Positions 9,897 through 27,700 of a stretch of 60,000 bases of DNA are shown here, piece after piece. Numbering within the stretch: the first letter of the stretch is position 1; each line of letters opens with the position of its first letter. Where the stretch lies: the NCBI GenBank assembly GCA_030704615.1, contig CM060732.1, positions 23,562,001 through 23,622,000 on the forward strand, in the 5' to 3' direction. The position numbers and the translations under genes are program-made. This stretch comes from Takakia lepidozioides (lineage: Eukaryota; Streptophyta; Takakiopsida; Takakiales; Takakiaceae). The notes under the pieces were generated by a model that saw nothing but the letters and a program-made list of their open reading frames with translations, was not told where the DNA came from and did not search any database.

Positions 9897-10745
9897 CACA
9901 AGCGCTTTTATTTAGAAATTGGCAAATAGAATCTTCCCAGTAGGAGCCTTCCTCACTGACTGCGATCCTTCTTACCTTCTTTGTACCTGCAGATCCGAGG
10001 AAACCATCGAATATTGTCTAGTTTACTGTTTCCTCTCTGCTAGAGTTTGGCGTCTTGTGACAGGCTTCTATAGCAATTGGGATCCTGTCCCAAGTCTCTC
10101 CCCTCTTCTCTTGCTTCTTAATTTGCACAATGGCTCAATTTGGAGCACCTACTCTGTATGGGCCTGCCTCAGAGCTCACACTCTCTGGACCTTGTGGAAA
10201 GGTAGATGTGCTTTCGTGTATGATGGGAAACGTCCCAGTATCAGACTCATCTTGCATAGATTATATGCTGATCTGATGACGGAGGGGCGTAATGCTTGGG
10301 TGTCTCTGCAAACAGCTGCTTGCAGGTGCAACGAAAGGAGGAGTCAACAACTCTTCGCGGCTTTCGACCTCTCCTGGGCAAAAGGCGATATACTTTGCAC
10401 CGGGCTCTCTGATTCTAGAATCTTCTGGAATGATCAACTCCCCCGGCAATGGGAAATCTCCAATTGACACCGATATCAACTAGTGTCACCAGAAGCTACG
10501 TCTTCCAAAATCCAAGGCTCATCTCGACTTCGGTGCTGCTTAGTTCTTTCTTCATCAGTTTGAACCTTGATTCCTTTTTACGGTTATGGCTTGTGCCCGC
10601 CTACCCTCCTCCCCCCTTCCCTTTGGGTGTTCCCCATGTGTTATGCTTCAAGGCCCCCTAAGAGGTTATTTTTTCCTCTTCTTGTAGTCCGCACTCTTTT
10701 AATAAACTTCCAGGGTCACCCTTCCAGTTCCCCTAAAAAAAAGGG
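9897..10745 (+). mobile_element. LINE ORF2 C-terminal zinc-binding part and 3' end
   Basis: The frame 9919-10467 resembles the reverse-transcriptase zinc-binding (zf-RVT) end of plant L1 ORF2. It has FPVGAFLTDCDPSYLLCTCR, then EETIEYCLVYCFLSARVW and LRAHTLWTLWKGRCAFVY. The second Cys/His cluster is degenerate. It ends at a TGA near 10465 and is followed by about 270 bases of C/T-rich 3' untranslated sequence. A short A-rich tail lies at about 10734-10743, marking the probable 3' end of the element. Confidence 0.7.
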
Positions 10746-11712
10746 CTAACTTAATACCCATTAAATATTTTGAAAATAAAATCGCTCCTTGCCACCATAC
10801 TATACCTCCACTTCCCAGGGAATGGAACAACCTGTGTCCTCTTCAACTGCAATGCTCCATGCAAATTGGTTCCATGGCCAGTTTAGGTTTTCCTTACTCT
10901 GCCCCTTCTTAACCCTAGCCAGGTCCCATCGACCCCCATACAGACCCGAATGAAAACCTGCCACGTCATCTATGAGTGCAAGTCCCGCAGTCTGACTGGA
11001 CATGTCCGTGACGTTTCAGAATCTTTGGGGGACTCTTTTCACGCTGCCACGTTTCCTGAAATGCTACACCTGCACACGTGGCACAGCTCATGGTGGGCCC
11101 TCACTGGCGCGACTGCTCCGTGGCATCCAAGGTACGTGGCGTATTTCCTGGGTGCCACGTAGGAGGGTGGTAATACTGGGGAGCAGAGATCCGACAATGA
11201 TGCCCATCGTATTTCTCCTAGCGAATGTATGAAGACACATTGTCGGATAGTCTTCATACGTTCATCCAACACAACGAGCATAAACCATAAGCTTTGCTAG
11301 AACTGTTGGTCACGTGTTTGAAGACTGAGTGACGGGGGGCTGAGATGGGAGTGACACGTAAGCGATCCGCGAATGGGACGGCTGAGATGCGCCGAAAACA
11401 GGTGGTTACAAGCAAGCCAAGAGAGCGGGCCCTCGGGGCTCTGCTACTCTCTCGTTGCAAAATACGTTTGTTGGGGTTTTGGAGGGGGGGGGTTTTTGAA
11501 TGCAATTGTGAGGGCGTGCTCGGTTGCTTGAGGGATTTTGTGGTGGATTGTGGTGAGATGCGGGAAGGAAAGAGATCGTTTCAATTCTGAAAGCTGCTGG
11601 AGGTTTTTTGTCTCTCCCTTTCCCTCTCCCTTCGGTCATCCATGTGATCCCTGGGTGTCTTGACAAACCCGTCGGGAACTGTCTTGATTGAAGTCTGCAT
11701 TCATAGACAGGG
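10746..11712. promoter_or_regulatory. Upstream region of glutathione reductase
   Basis: About 970 bases separate the LINE tail from the first GR codon. No gene was recognised. The stretch contains two interlocking inverted repeats at 11189-11263 (listed separately) and several ACGT-core motifs in CACGT contexts near 11045, 11078, 11132 and 11155. Such cores are bound by plant bZIP and bHLH factors, but function here is not shown. Confidence 0.4.
11189..11263. repeat. Two interlocking inverted repeats
   Basis: ATCCGACAATG at 11189-11199 has its exact reverse complement at 11238-11248. GAATGTATGAAGAC at 11223-11236 is complementary, with one mismatch, to 11250-11263. The right arm of the first pair lies inside the loop of the second, so both cannot form as simple nested hairpins. 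In RNA this would be a pseudoknot-like arrangement. It may also be the scar of a small transposon. Confidence 0.6.
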
Positions 11713-17247
<5,535 letters not shown>

Positions 17248-18716
17248 AAGGGAGATATCTGGACGTGCATCTGTGGAGATAAAACCGTCTGCGACCTTCA
17301 CAAGGGACACTCCCTGCGGATTGCTACCTTCTTCACTTGTATCATTTAATTGTATGGAATGCTAGTTACGTGATCTTTGCACTTCTTGTGAATGCATGGC
17401 ACAGCAGAGGGAAGTTTTTTGGGTGGAACTCACCCATCGTCCAGAGAGTTTTGTACTTCACTGATCTCTTGCAGCACCACAAGCGAAGTTCATTTCACTC
17501 TGTCACTGTGGGGTATGCTATGCTATGCCATGTCTTCGACTTCGGCATTTGAAATTGGTAAGGTGATCTTGTACGTCACTTGGTTCTCTGGGAGTCTTAG
17601 CATGGGTACCCATTTATCCATCAATTGAAGTTGCGATTTGCCCAAGAGGCATGACGATTACCGAACGGGAGTGGTTTTACTGTGATGACTGATATCCTGA
17701 GTGGCTTCGCAGTAAATTAATGTGTTTGGATTTGGCAAATTATCAACAGTTCTGAAACTTCCACAGCAGAATTCAAAACTTAAGTCAAAGGCAGAAAAAA
17801 ACACTTGAAATGTTTTCTGTTCCCAAGATGGGGGCTGGTGTGATTTGTTAACCTTCATCGAAGGATGGAAATAAATGTGGCCTACAGTGGCACTGATTGC
17901 TTTGCTTGGTACACGGCCTGCTTTCATTTTTTTGCAAAGACTGTTTGTTGTACTACAGAATAATGTATCTCCTACCCTTATTACTTTCTCCTAGATAATG
18001 TGCAACCTCCATTTTGAGGAGACAGACAGAGCCATGGGCTTGCAAGTGTATGAAAGAAAAATGGAGGAAGAGAGTCCGAAAAGAGCAAGATATGACTGGA
18101 GAAGGGAAAAGGCGCATAAATGTCTGGAAAGACCAGAGATGTGATACAAAGAACATCCACGTACATATTTCAGATAGCGTCTGTCGACCTAATCAAAGTC
18201 TGTTGCAAATTTTTTCAATTACAACCGTCATGTTAGATCTACAATCTCTTCATACTCCTTGACTTTTCCTTTGCCAAATTTTCATCATGATGATCATACA
18301 CATTCACATGTAGTGCCAAAAAGTATTATAAGCAAATTATGAAGAGTGGTGAAGACGAAAAGATAAAGATAATCTGATTGAAATTTGGTTATGCATTTAC
18401 TGTATCTCAATGCTGGAGAATCATCTACCTGTAATGCAGCTCCTACAACAATTGGTACCATGAACACAAACTACCTGTCTACAATATAGTTTACAGTGCT
18501 GCCGCAAAAGGTTAGCAAGTTACAGCATGGAGCATTCAGTCAGCGAGTGACAGACTGAAAGAAGACCCTGAGACGGGGTAAACCAGCCCAAAATCCATTA
18601 GGCTATGCATCTATCCTGAGTCATGCAATTGATTCAGTAGTGTAATAAACAGCAGCACCTAGTGATGCTGACAATATCATTAGGGTTTTGAGAGAAAAAA
18701 TAAAAAAGCCATGGTT
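17248..18716. other. Gap between convergent GR and CHD genes
   Basis: About 1.5 kb between two convergent gene ends. It should hold both 3' untranslated regions. No further gene, repeat or structural RNA was recognised. Confidence 0.5.
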
Positions 18717-21700
18717 TCAATGGGGAAATCTTGACTTCAGAAAGGACATCAGTGTTTGCTGTCTGCTGACATCATTCCCACTCTCATGTTTCCTTCCTGT
18801 GCTGCTCAGGGACAACTGCCTCCGCTTTGGCAACTCGTTCTCCTGCAGGCAAGTGGATCTGTCAAATTGTCGTAACTAAGATAAGGATCTCTTTTAGCAA
18901 GGAGCACAAAACTTACTATATCACAGCAACCGACAACACACAAAACAGTTATCACCTATTACCTTGTGGATTGTCATCGGAGATCTGATTGTGTGATCCC
19001 ACTCCAAGCGCTCCCTCACCGTTGGGCGAGTACTTTGAGGTGATTGCGAAACCTGCTTCTGGGGGGTGGTTCTTTTTGAATACACAATATCTTTGATCAC
19101 AGTAGCCAATTGACGGTTTGTGATGCCTTCAGTGCTGCGAGGAGGTGAATCCTCAAACAAGCTACTTGGTGACCTTGTATCTCCCCTGGGATCTGAACTT
19201 TGGCCATTTTCTATGGAATGAAACGGGGCAGATTTTTTCCCTGAGACCTTCTTTCTTGCATGAACATGCAAAGCCTTGCCTTCCTGCCTCGGCTTCTTAG
19301 CTGCTGCAACAGAGCTCTTGGATATCTCTGTCGTGACAGTCAACCGTCCCTTCGAAGAGGGCATGGTCGATTGTGTAAGAGATTTCCTAGAGTTCTTCTG
19401 GGTCTCTTCTGGCAAAGACTTTGTGACCAATTTTCTGTAAGAAAACAACAGTGAAGTGAGTATAACAGGCTCATTAAACCAAGAGCTAGAGCCTAAACTG
19501 CAGTAGCTAAAAGGACATAATAGATGGTTCATTCTGCAAATTTGCTGAAAAGATCCTGCAATGTACAACTGTTCACCATTCAAAACCTCTGATATATGAA
19601 ACCGGCGAGGCAAACAAAACCAGTGTAGCAGATTTCTTTGTTGCAAATAAATGTTAACTTCATTCTGTAAGCTTCCAAAAGTCGAAGCAATGGGGTTGAA
19701 AGTTATACTGACCATCCTGGCCAACTGAAACAAATTTGACAGGTTGAGGAGCTTAGCAGCGCACCCCAGTGGATGTGTGCTCTACAGACAGCCCAACACA
19801 CTTCTCGTTGTAGAGTAGCACATTATAAAGAACATTTACCTCATTTCTGCAACACGCTTGCGAGAAGCCTCAGCAATGGCAGACTTCCTCTTCATTTCTG
19901 ACTCACTCAGTCCATTTGGGAGAGCTTCAATCAGCCTCTTTAACCTTGAGGCCAGTACCGAGTCAGATGGCATCTCTTCTCCTTCTCCCCTGCCCTCACA
20001 TATGCTTCCTTCATGTACCTGACAAGTCAAACTCATCAGCTACACCAGCAGATTTCAAGTCAGCACGGCATATTGTTCTAGTATGCTTACAATAAGCATA
20101 TCATGACATATCTACAGCAAAAATACATCATTTGGAGCAATCAATGTGCAAAACAAGGCTCTTGATGGGTTGTTGCAGGGTCCTTCCATCAGCATCTACA
20201 TGGGTGGTTTTTACTGAAGGATAGGCTGAGGGCTGGAAGTCGTTGACAATTCCCTGCTAAAAATGGCTATTGGATACCCTTTGAGGGCAGAGTCCACATG
20301 GAGTACTATCCCTCCTGTAGTGGGTTGTGGCCATAATGCTCACAAATGCCTGACAACAGAGCCAGTTTACAGGAAATAGAGTTTCGACTGCACACCGAAA
20401 TGCATACATTACTACAAAAGTGATACATGACACTGCCACTCACTGTGATGAATTCAGAGATAGCAAGTGGGAAGATAGACCAAGAAAGAAGGAATTCTAT
20501 AACATCCACAGGAACTTAAAATACCCATTAAAATACCACAGATGGACGACTGAGAGACAGGAATAGACTGCCCCATCGCAACCTAGCCTTACCTTGGCAG
20601 AAGATTTGAAATCACCACACTTGCTACTCGTAGATGCACTGAATCGCGCAACAAAACAAAGGCTGGAATCTGACCTGTTGAGCAACTTAAAAAATTTCAG
20701 TAATCTGAGCTAATTAGCTCTAGTTGCCACCTTTCTTGAAACAACTCATTGATTTTGTGAGAATATTGCATCCAATGGAGATAGCTCTCAGAAATGACAA
20801 GGGAAACAGTTATCTTACCAAACAAGGATTTACTGCAAGACCAGATTTAATCCAGTGAGTCAAGAAGGTTTCACCTCCTAATGTGATGCAAATGATGTGG
20901 AGAGGAAGCAAGCACTGTCAGGGTCAAGCAACATATTCTGTGCTGGTAGTTCTCTTAACCCCTTCATGGACATGCATGAGAGAAAACAACCAAATTATCC
21001 CAGGACTATTACAATCTGGACGGAAGAAACGTACTTCATTTTTTTGAAGTCCTTATGGCCATGCCTATGTGCACCCCTCAATAGATCTTCATCCTCTTGC
21101 TTCCCCCACCAAGCTGGAAGCTTCTTTGACCTGTATAGCCAATCATTACATGATGAGAAGACAATGTACTGGAAACATCTACAAACATGGAGAGATATTG
21201 CAGGATTTTTGCCACAGATCTCCTTGATTCACAATGTAAATAGCAAGTTTCAATGTCGACAGAAGATTTCACATACCTGAATGGCACATGAGGTGTAAAA
21301 TCAGCAGGTTGAGCCTGGAGGGCTTCAGCCAGCACTTGACGCTCATGCAGCAGCTGCAAGTACCTGTCAAAGCAGCCAGCAACATCTACTAAAAGATCCT
21401 TGCACACAAGTACAGTAAAAATGAACATGTAATGTAGCAGTGGAGAACCACAGCTTCACAGCAAAGTAGAAAAACATCAGTTATGCAGGACTTGTCAATG
21501 AAGAGCATTCCTCCCGTTCTTGCCCTTCCACCATTCTCCATTCCCCAAAAAGTTACACCTGAAACATATTCTCAAGCACTTGGTCAACAGGATCAAGATT
21601 AGAAATGTACCGTGAGGCACTTTTTTGAAGCCGCTCTTTGAATGCTCGGGACTGCATGGCCCTTTCCACTAAGGCAGGCGGAATGGGGGGCTCTAACTGG

Positions 21701-24700
21701 GCACTAATTGACCCTTTTGCTCTAGCCATGTCCATGTTTCCCCCAGGATCCCCAGCAGCAATGAGCCTCTCCTTCTCCAAGTCCAGCTCACTTCGAACCT
21801 TGTGTGCACCCTGAATCTGAGTCTCTTCAAAGATAGTGAACCTACATTCTTCATTTCCAACTGTGGGGATTATCTGTTTCAAAAGGCCACCGGTCTCATT
21901 CAGATTTGATTGTTCACTCTTTAAATTACAATTGAGGTTTGCTAGACATGATGTTGGGGATCCCACCTGATGTTTGTGCTTTATTTGATTGTTTTGAAGC
22001 CCATTGTTTGGTGAGTTGCCATTTGAAGGGGGTGGTTGACAGGCTTCTGCTTCGTTGTTGACTTTTGTATAATGGCATAACTGGATCAAGGTTTCAGAGA
22101 CCTTCTCGACCTCCTCCAAGCTCCTATATTGCAATCGGGCTTCCTCAAGCACTTGCTCTGCACACACAAGTTTGTTCATTTTCAAATTGACTGGATGCCA
22201 GGGGTTGTAAGGATTTGTGGGGTTGGTCAAGAACAGGCACATTAACTTCTAATGCCCAGGACATCTCGGAAACATGAACTAAAGCCATGCTGCTTCACCT
22301 GCATGACATCAGCAGAATATCACTTTGCCTTGCAATAAGTTAAAAAGAACATACGTGTCCGGCCCCTTCCCAGTGCAAACAGTCGATCCTCCAGCCGTTT
22401 GAGTTCTTGTTCTGACCACTGCCCGGAAAGATCTTCCCCAGAGTCCTCCAAGTCAATTGGATCTTCCTCATTCCTGTTTTTCGGTCCACCTTTCTTTGAC
22501 TTTCCTAATGCCTCATCCTCATCAGAAGAGTTCTCCCCAGATGATTGAGGATTTTCTCTGTAGTCCACCTTGCTTCTAGTCCGCTTGCGATGACCTGACA
22601 ACAAGGGGGCTGGTGCCTGTGCGGCGATAGCTTCCGCCACTGCCTTTTCATAGGCCTCAGGCAGCAGTTCCTGCCAGGTATCTTTTGAGCTATTAGCTGG
22701 GTTGACAGTATTCTCTTCAGCCCATCCAGTCTCGGCTTCAGGATTGGATATGAATGTTGCAACAGAGAAGGTGTTGTTGCTACGCCTGCAATCCAATAAA
22801 CATGGTGCAAATGAGTGCTAGGTGTCGACAAGCATCATTAACAGTTTTATCATCCTCACCACTTTGGTTTCGAGACTGACATCGTTTGGTCATCTCACAG
22901 CAAAGAGACAACCTCATCCCATAAATTGTGGCTCTTCTCCCTGAGAAAAAGGAGCAGGGGAAACGTCACAGGGCTCCAGCACATATAACAAACAGAAAAC
23001 CAGGTTAAAAGGCATGCAAGGAACTAAGTAAACCTGTGATGCTACAAACTGGAATGGCAATAGAGAGAGTTTTGGGCCAACAATGTCATCAGAGCAGACT
23101 CTTGTGAGTGAAAGTGTGGTAACTGGTAAGTTCACCGCTAGAGGTTAGGAAGAATATTGAACAAGCCATCAAAGACATGCAACGCAAACTGGCCACAGGT
23201 GGATGTGTCGTCTGTAAAGAACATACCCTCCAATCTGCCGCTGCTGAGTCCTCTGTTGCAAAATCTGGTCAATGTTCTGGGTACTGAACTCTGCTGCTGC
23301 TGCCTCTCCGTCATCCTGCAGAAAGTCCATGAAGTTAATTGGAAATCAAAATCTACTTCAATCCCAGATCCAGCCTACCTGCATGCAACACCCACACCAT
23401 AGGACTGCCCTATAACTACTGATGACATCTGAGTGAATGCTATACATGCTAGCTCAAAAGGCTAGTGAGCATGGTCTGTTATTCCCAAGCCTTGGTCCTA
23501 CTCCCTCCCCATCTTCCTGGCTCCCTCCATACCTTGAGCATGTCATACGCGCCATTTTTGAGTAAACTCTCAATGTCTTTACTGTTTTCCTGGTCACCAT
23601 CAGCTCCCAACCGATTCCCTAGAATGGCCTCATCGAGTCCATACTTTCGTGATGAGCACTCAAATAAGTGCTGCTCATATGTCTTCCTGGTGATGAGACG
23701 GTAGATTTTAACATCTTTGGTTTGGCCAATCCTGGAAATCAGACAGGATGACAGCTCTAGTCAGCCCTCTTTTGTACATCTTCAGTGGTTCACGTGAAGA
23801 GTTTGCTGGAAACAGGGACAATATTTCTCTTTGAATCTCCAGTGAACATGATCAGTTTTCTTTTTCTCCCTCCTCAACCAAGGAGGTAATAAGCTTTGTT
23901 CTTCTCTCATCCAAAGAGCTTCTTGGCCCTCCATGGACATCGTAAATTTTCTCTCTTGAAGGAAAGGAGAAGCAAAGATCAAGAATGGGGAACCTTGTGC
24001 AAACAATCAGGACCTGGACTGGTTAAATGCAAGAGTTGAGGCTCTCCTGTACAGACTCATGATTTCAAGTTGACAGCGAGGAAACACTACCTGTGACATC
24101 TAGCCATTGCCTGGAGGTCATTCTGAGGGTTCCAGTCTGAGTCGTAGATGATACATGTGTCTGCCTGTAGATGCAAGAGAGGAATACCATCCTCAGATGT
24201 TCATCATACACAGCAATAGCCATCTCATTTGTTCTATACAGAAACGATCAACTGTTTATAAGGTTCTTTACAGAGCCATACTTGGGACCTCTTGATATGT
24301 TTTGCAAAGAGTTTTGATCCCTTCCCCTTCCAAGCAACATAGGTCTGAATGCCAGGCACAGTTGCCTCTCCTGGCAGCCAATCACAGAGCTTATATTTGG
24401 TGACAATTTTCACAACAAGCTATTATAGGTTTCCATAAGCGAAAGGATCAGGGCATAGTGGTAGACTCACAGCTGTAAGAGTGATTCCCAAGCCGCCAGC
24501 ACGGGTACTCAGTAAGAAGATAAAGATACTGCTGTCCTTTGCTGAGAAGCGATCAATAGCCGCCTGCATGTATACACATCCATAACATGGAAAGAAGTTG
24601 GTGCATATTCAAGGAATAGGTCTACAATTGTGCACCTCAATCCTTTGGAAATTCGACACAGAAGGCTTGTGACCAGTGAACCACGTGGATATGACGATGA

Positions 24701-27700
24701 ACTCTCAATGAACATATCAGGTGTTTCCACCAAACTTTTGGTGATCATATGGTCCTACCCCACTATCCTATCTATAAAACATGCAAAAAGCTCATTGGAG
24801 GTGACATCTATGCATGGAAGCCTCTTAACTGTGGAGAATACATGTCTCCCTTCCGCATCTAGATAAAAGTCAAGTCACACCTGTCGCTCAGACCCACGAA
24901 TTTTCCCATCAATTCGCTCAAAAGAGTAACCCTTTGATACGAGATAGTCCTCAAGTAGATCCAGCATTATGGTGAACTGCCATACAACAATAGATGGGTT
25001 TGTCAAACTGTAGTCTTCCACATGGGCCTTTAGAGCCCGTCTGTGGATGTGACAAAGTTTCCTTCTTTGTAAGCATTGTTGTAACAATATCACCTTTGCC
25101 AAACATGAACTGATCTATTGCTGGAAGTGGACCTGGTACAGTATAAAGAGTAATAGATTCCCATTGAGCAGTGAAGAAAATTAGCCCATACCTGGGAAAA
25201 AATCAGAACACGCCGGCCAGCATCCTTCAGCTTTGGTAAAAGTTTGTCAACCAGTATCATCTTCCCTGAGCTTTGTTGAAGGAGATTCCTTGTAATATCT
25301 GAGGTATCACCATCCTGGAGACATTCTATTGTTAATTTGATCAAATTGACTACCTCAAGTTGTTGGACAGGGCATCTTGGATGTTTCTGCAATAGGTTCT
25401 GCATGTCACTCTTCCTCTGTTCAATGTAATCAAGCAAGTACAGGAAATAATCTCGTCAGCCGTGGAGGACTCATCATAGACAGAGGGATCTCTTAATTGA
25501 ACTCAGGACCTTCCAACACTAATTCCTTACAATTAGGTAAGGTCAGGGCTCTTACTTTTCCAGAGCCATGCTTCGAGATCAAGTTGTCTTCAAGGCCGTC
25601 ACAGAGGAAAGGATGATTGCACAGTTTTCGGAGTTCCATAGCCTGCCGCATATGAGAGGTATGTTGTGATACTAAGCTTACAAGATCAAACAAGCTTGCA
25701 TGAAAGCCGATGACAAATGGAAGAAATGAGAAACACATTGAAAGGGGCAAGATAATTTTAGGGCACAGCAACATGGATGCATTACTCTGACATTCCATAT
25801 ATCCCAAGTAACATTAGTAGTTTGTATTAAATTCAGCATATCATGTTGGTAAATCCTCTTGAACCTACGATCTAACCACATGTTTCAAATGAGTACAAGA
25901 GAGCATTTTGCAGATGATCAATAAACCTGCAGCCTGAGATAGATGAGCTTACCACATTCCGCAGGTTGGGCATATTGCTGCTTGAAGATCCCTTGAGTAA
26001 AGTGGAGATAGAGTTCTCATAAATTGCACGGTAGAATGTCCGCTGTTCCCTTGTCAGCTCTACCCAAACGATAGTCTGCCCATGCCAGGAGAAAAATGCC
26101 TTGGTCTCAACTACAAGCCTGATTCAGACTAGTTTTAAGTTCTCATCTCATTTGCATGGACTAAATATCTGAGCATTAGCACAAAAAAAGTTTACAGAGG
26201 TTGCACAGCCACCTCTTCCTTCTGAGGGATGCTCTTCTCCACATCCTCCTTCATGCGCCTCAACAGTCTGGGTCTCAATATATTGTCTTGAAGATCTTTT
26301 ATCTGGACAGAAATACCGAACATGTTAAACCGCTGGTTTTTTACACTCAACCATCTGCTATGGCTGAAGAACTAAAATGACATTCGAAATGACTAGCCAA
26401 CTGTAAGGTTACATTACAGATCTTGTGGTTAATGCATGACATAACCCATCTGCCTTGACACAAAACTGTTATTCTGTTCCAACACTTGAAGAAATAATGG
26501 AAACCGTCAAGTTAACAATGAAAACCTTGAAAAGAAAAACTACAATGAGATGAAGACAAGAACCGCTTTTTAGTGGGCAGACAATAGACACCTGTTCTGC
26601 AGCCTTGATGTCACCGTACTTCTCCAGGAACTCATCCTCTGACTCAAATTTCTCAGGGTCTAGCAGGTTTAAAAGGCTACTGCACAGGTCCAATGGAGAT
26701 AAACGCATCCAACTTAGCAGCAGTAATCATCATCTTTGGTTGCACAAGGGTGAAGGCAAAAGATGTAATATCCTCTATCCATCACCTCAGAGACTGATAC
26801 TGAAATACCTCTACCCTCTCTCTATAGGGGATAGTGCAGGCAATAGAACCACTATTATTGAAACCTTTGGCCATGAACGGGAGATGAAAGATAAGTTGGA
26901 AAGTAGGACAGTGCAAAAGCAGCATGTACTGGTCTATCTGATGAAGTTTCAATATCTAAAGAAAACACCTCCCTCTTCACCAGAAGGTCCTTGCTTTGAT
27001 TCACAGACTACAGGCATCGGCAGCTTACAATATCTCCTTTGTATTATTTTGGACAGGGGTGCCAGTGAGAAGGAGAAGCCCGCCGTTTCTGACAAGCAGC
27101 TGTTTTAAGGATTGTGTTGTCTTTGATTCCCTAGATTTCAGTCTGCAAGGCAAGTCAGAGGCACAATCATGCACATAATGGCTTGAAGACATACACGTAT
27201 TGACATGCCATTACTTTCATCATTAGTGACCACAACAATAATGAATGGGAGGCCACAAGGGATTTACTGTAATTTAGGCTCTGAAGTTTGCTTGGAGATC
27301 TCATACATTTGGTCCATGAAGCCCCTATGCACTCCTGCGGACAGAATAAACTCTGTTTCTTCTCTGTGTAAGGAATTTGTTTCCTTCTTCTGCTTTCTAG
27401 CCCTAACTGGCCCCCCCAATACAGACGTAAGGGCAAAAGACAAGGATATTTTGATTTACCGGTGGGCCTCATCCACAACAATGTACTGCCATGTCTCCTT
27501 GGCAAGTTTGGTTTGATCCTTCATGAGCATTTCAAAGCTGGTCAACAATATCTGCAAGCAGAGTAGCCAAACGGCAAACAGAAATGTAGACGTCAGAGCT
27601 TGTCGTCCAATCTTTTTTGAAATTGCTTCAATTCTTAACAACACTTCAAGCCAAACAGTGGTCTAAAAAAAGCTCACTTTGTTACTTGAATGTCCAATCA

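Noticed and set aside
25493-25881. Minus frames extending CHD exon 11 into the flanking introns
   Set aside because: The family alignment ends at the GTAAGA donor after HGSGK. The extension is intron read-through.
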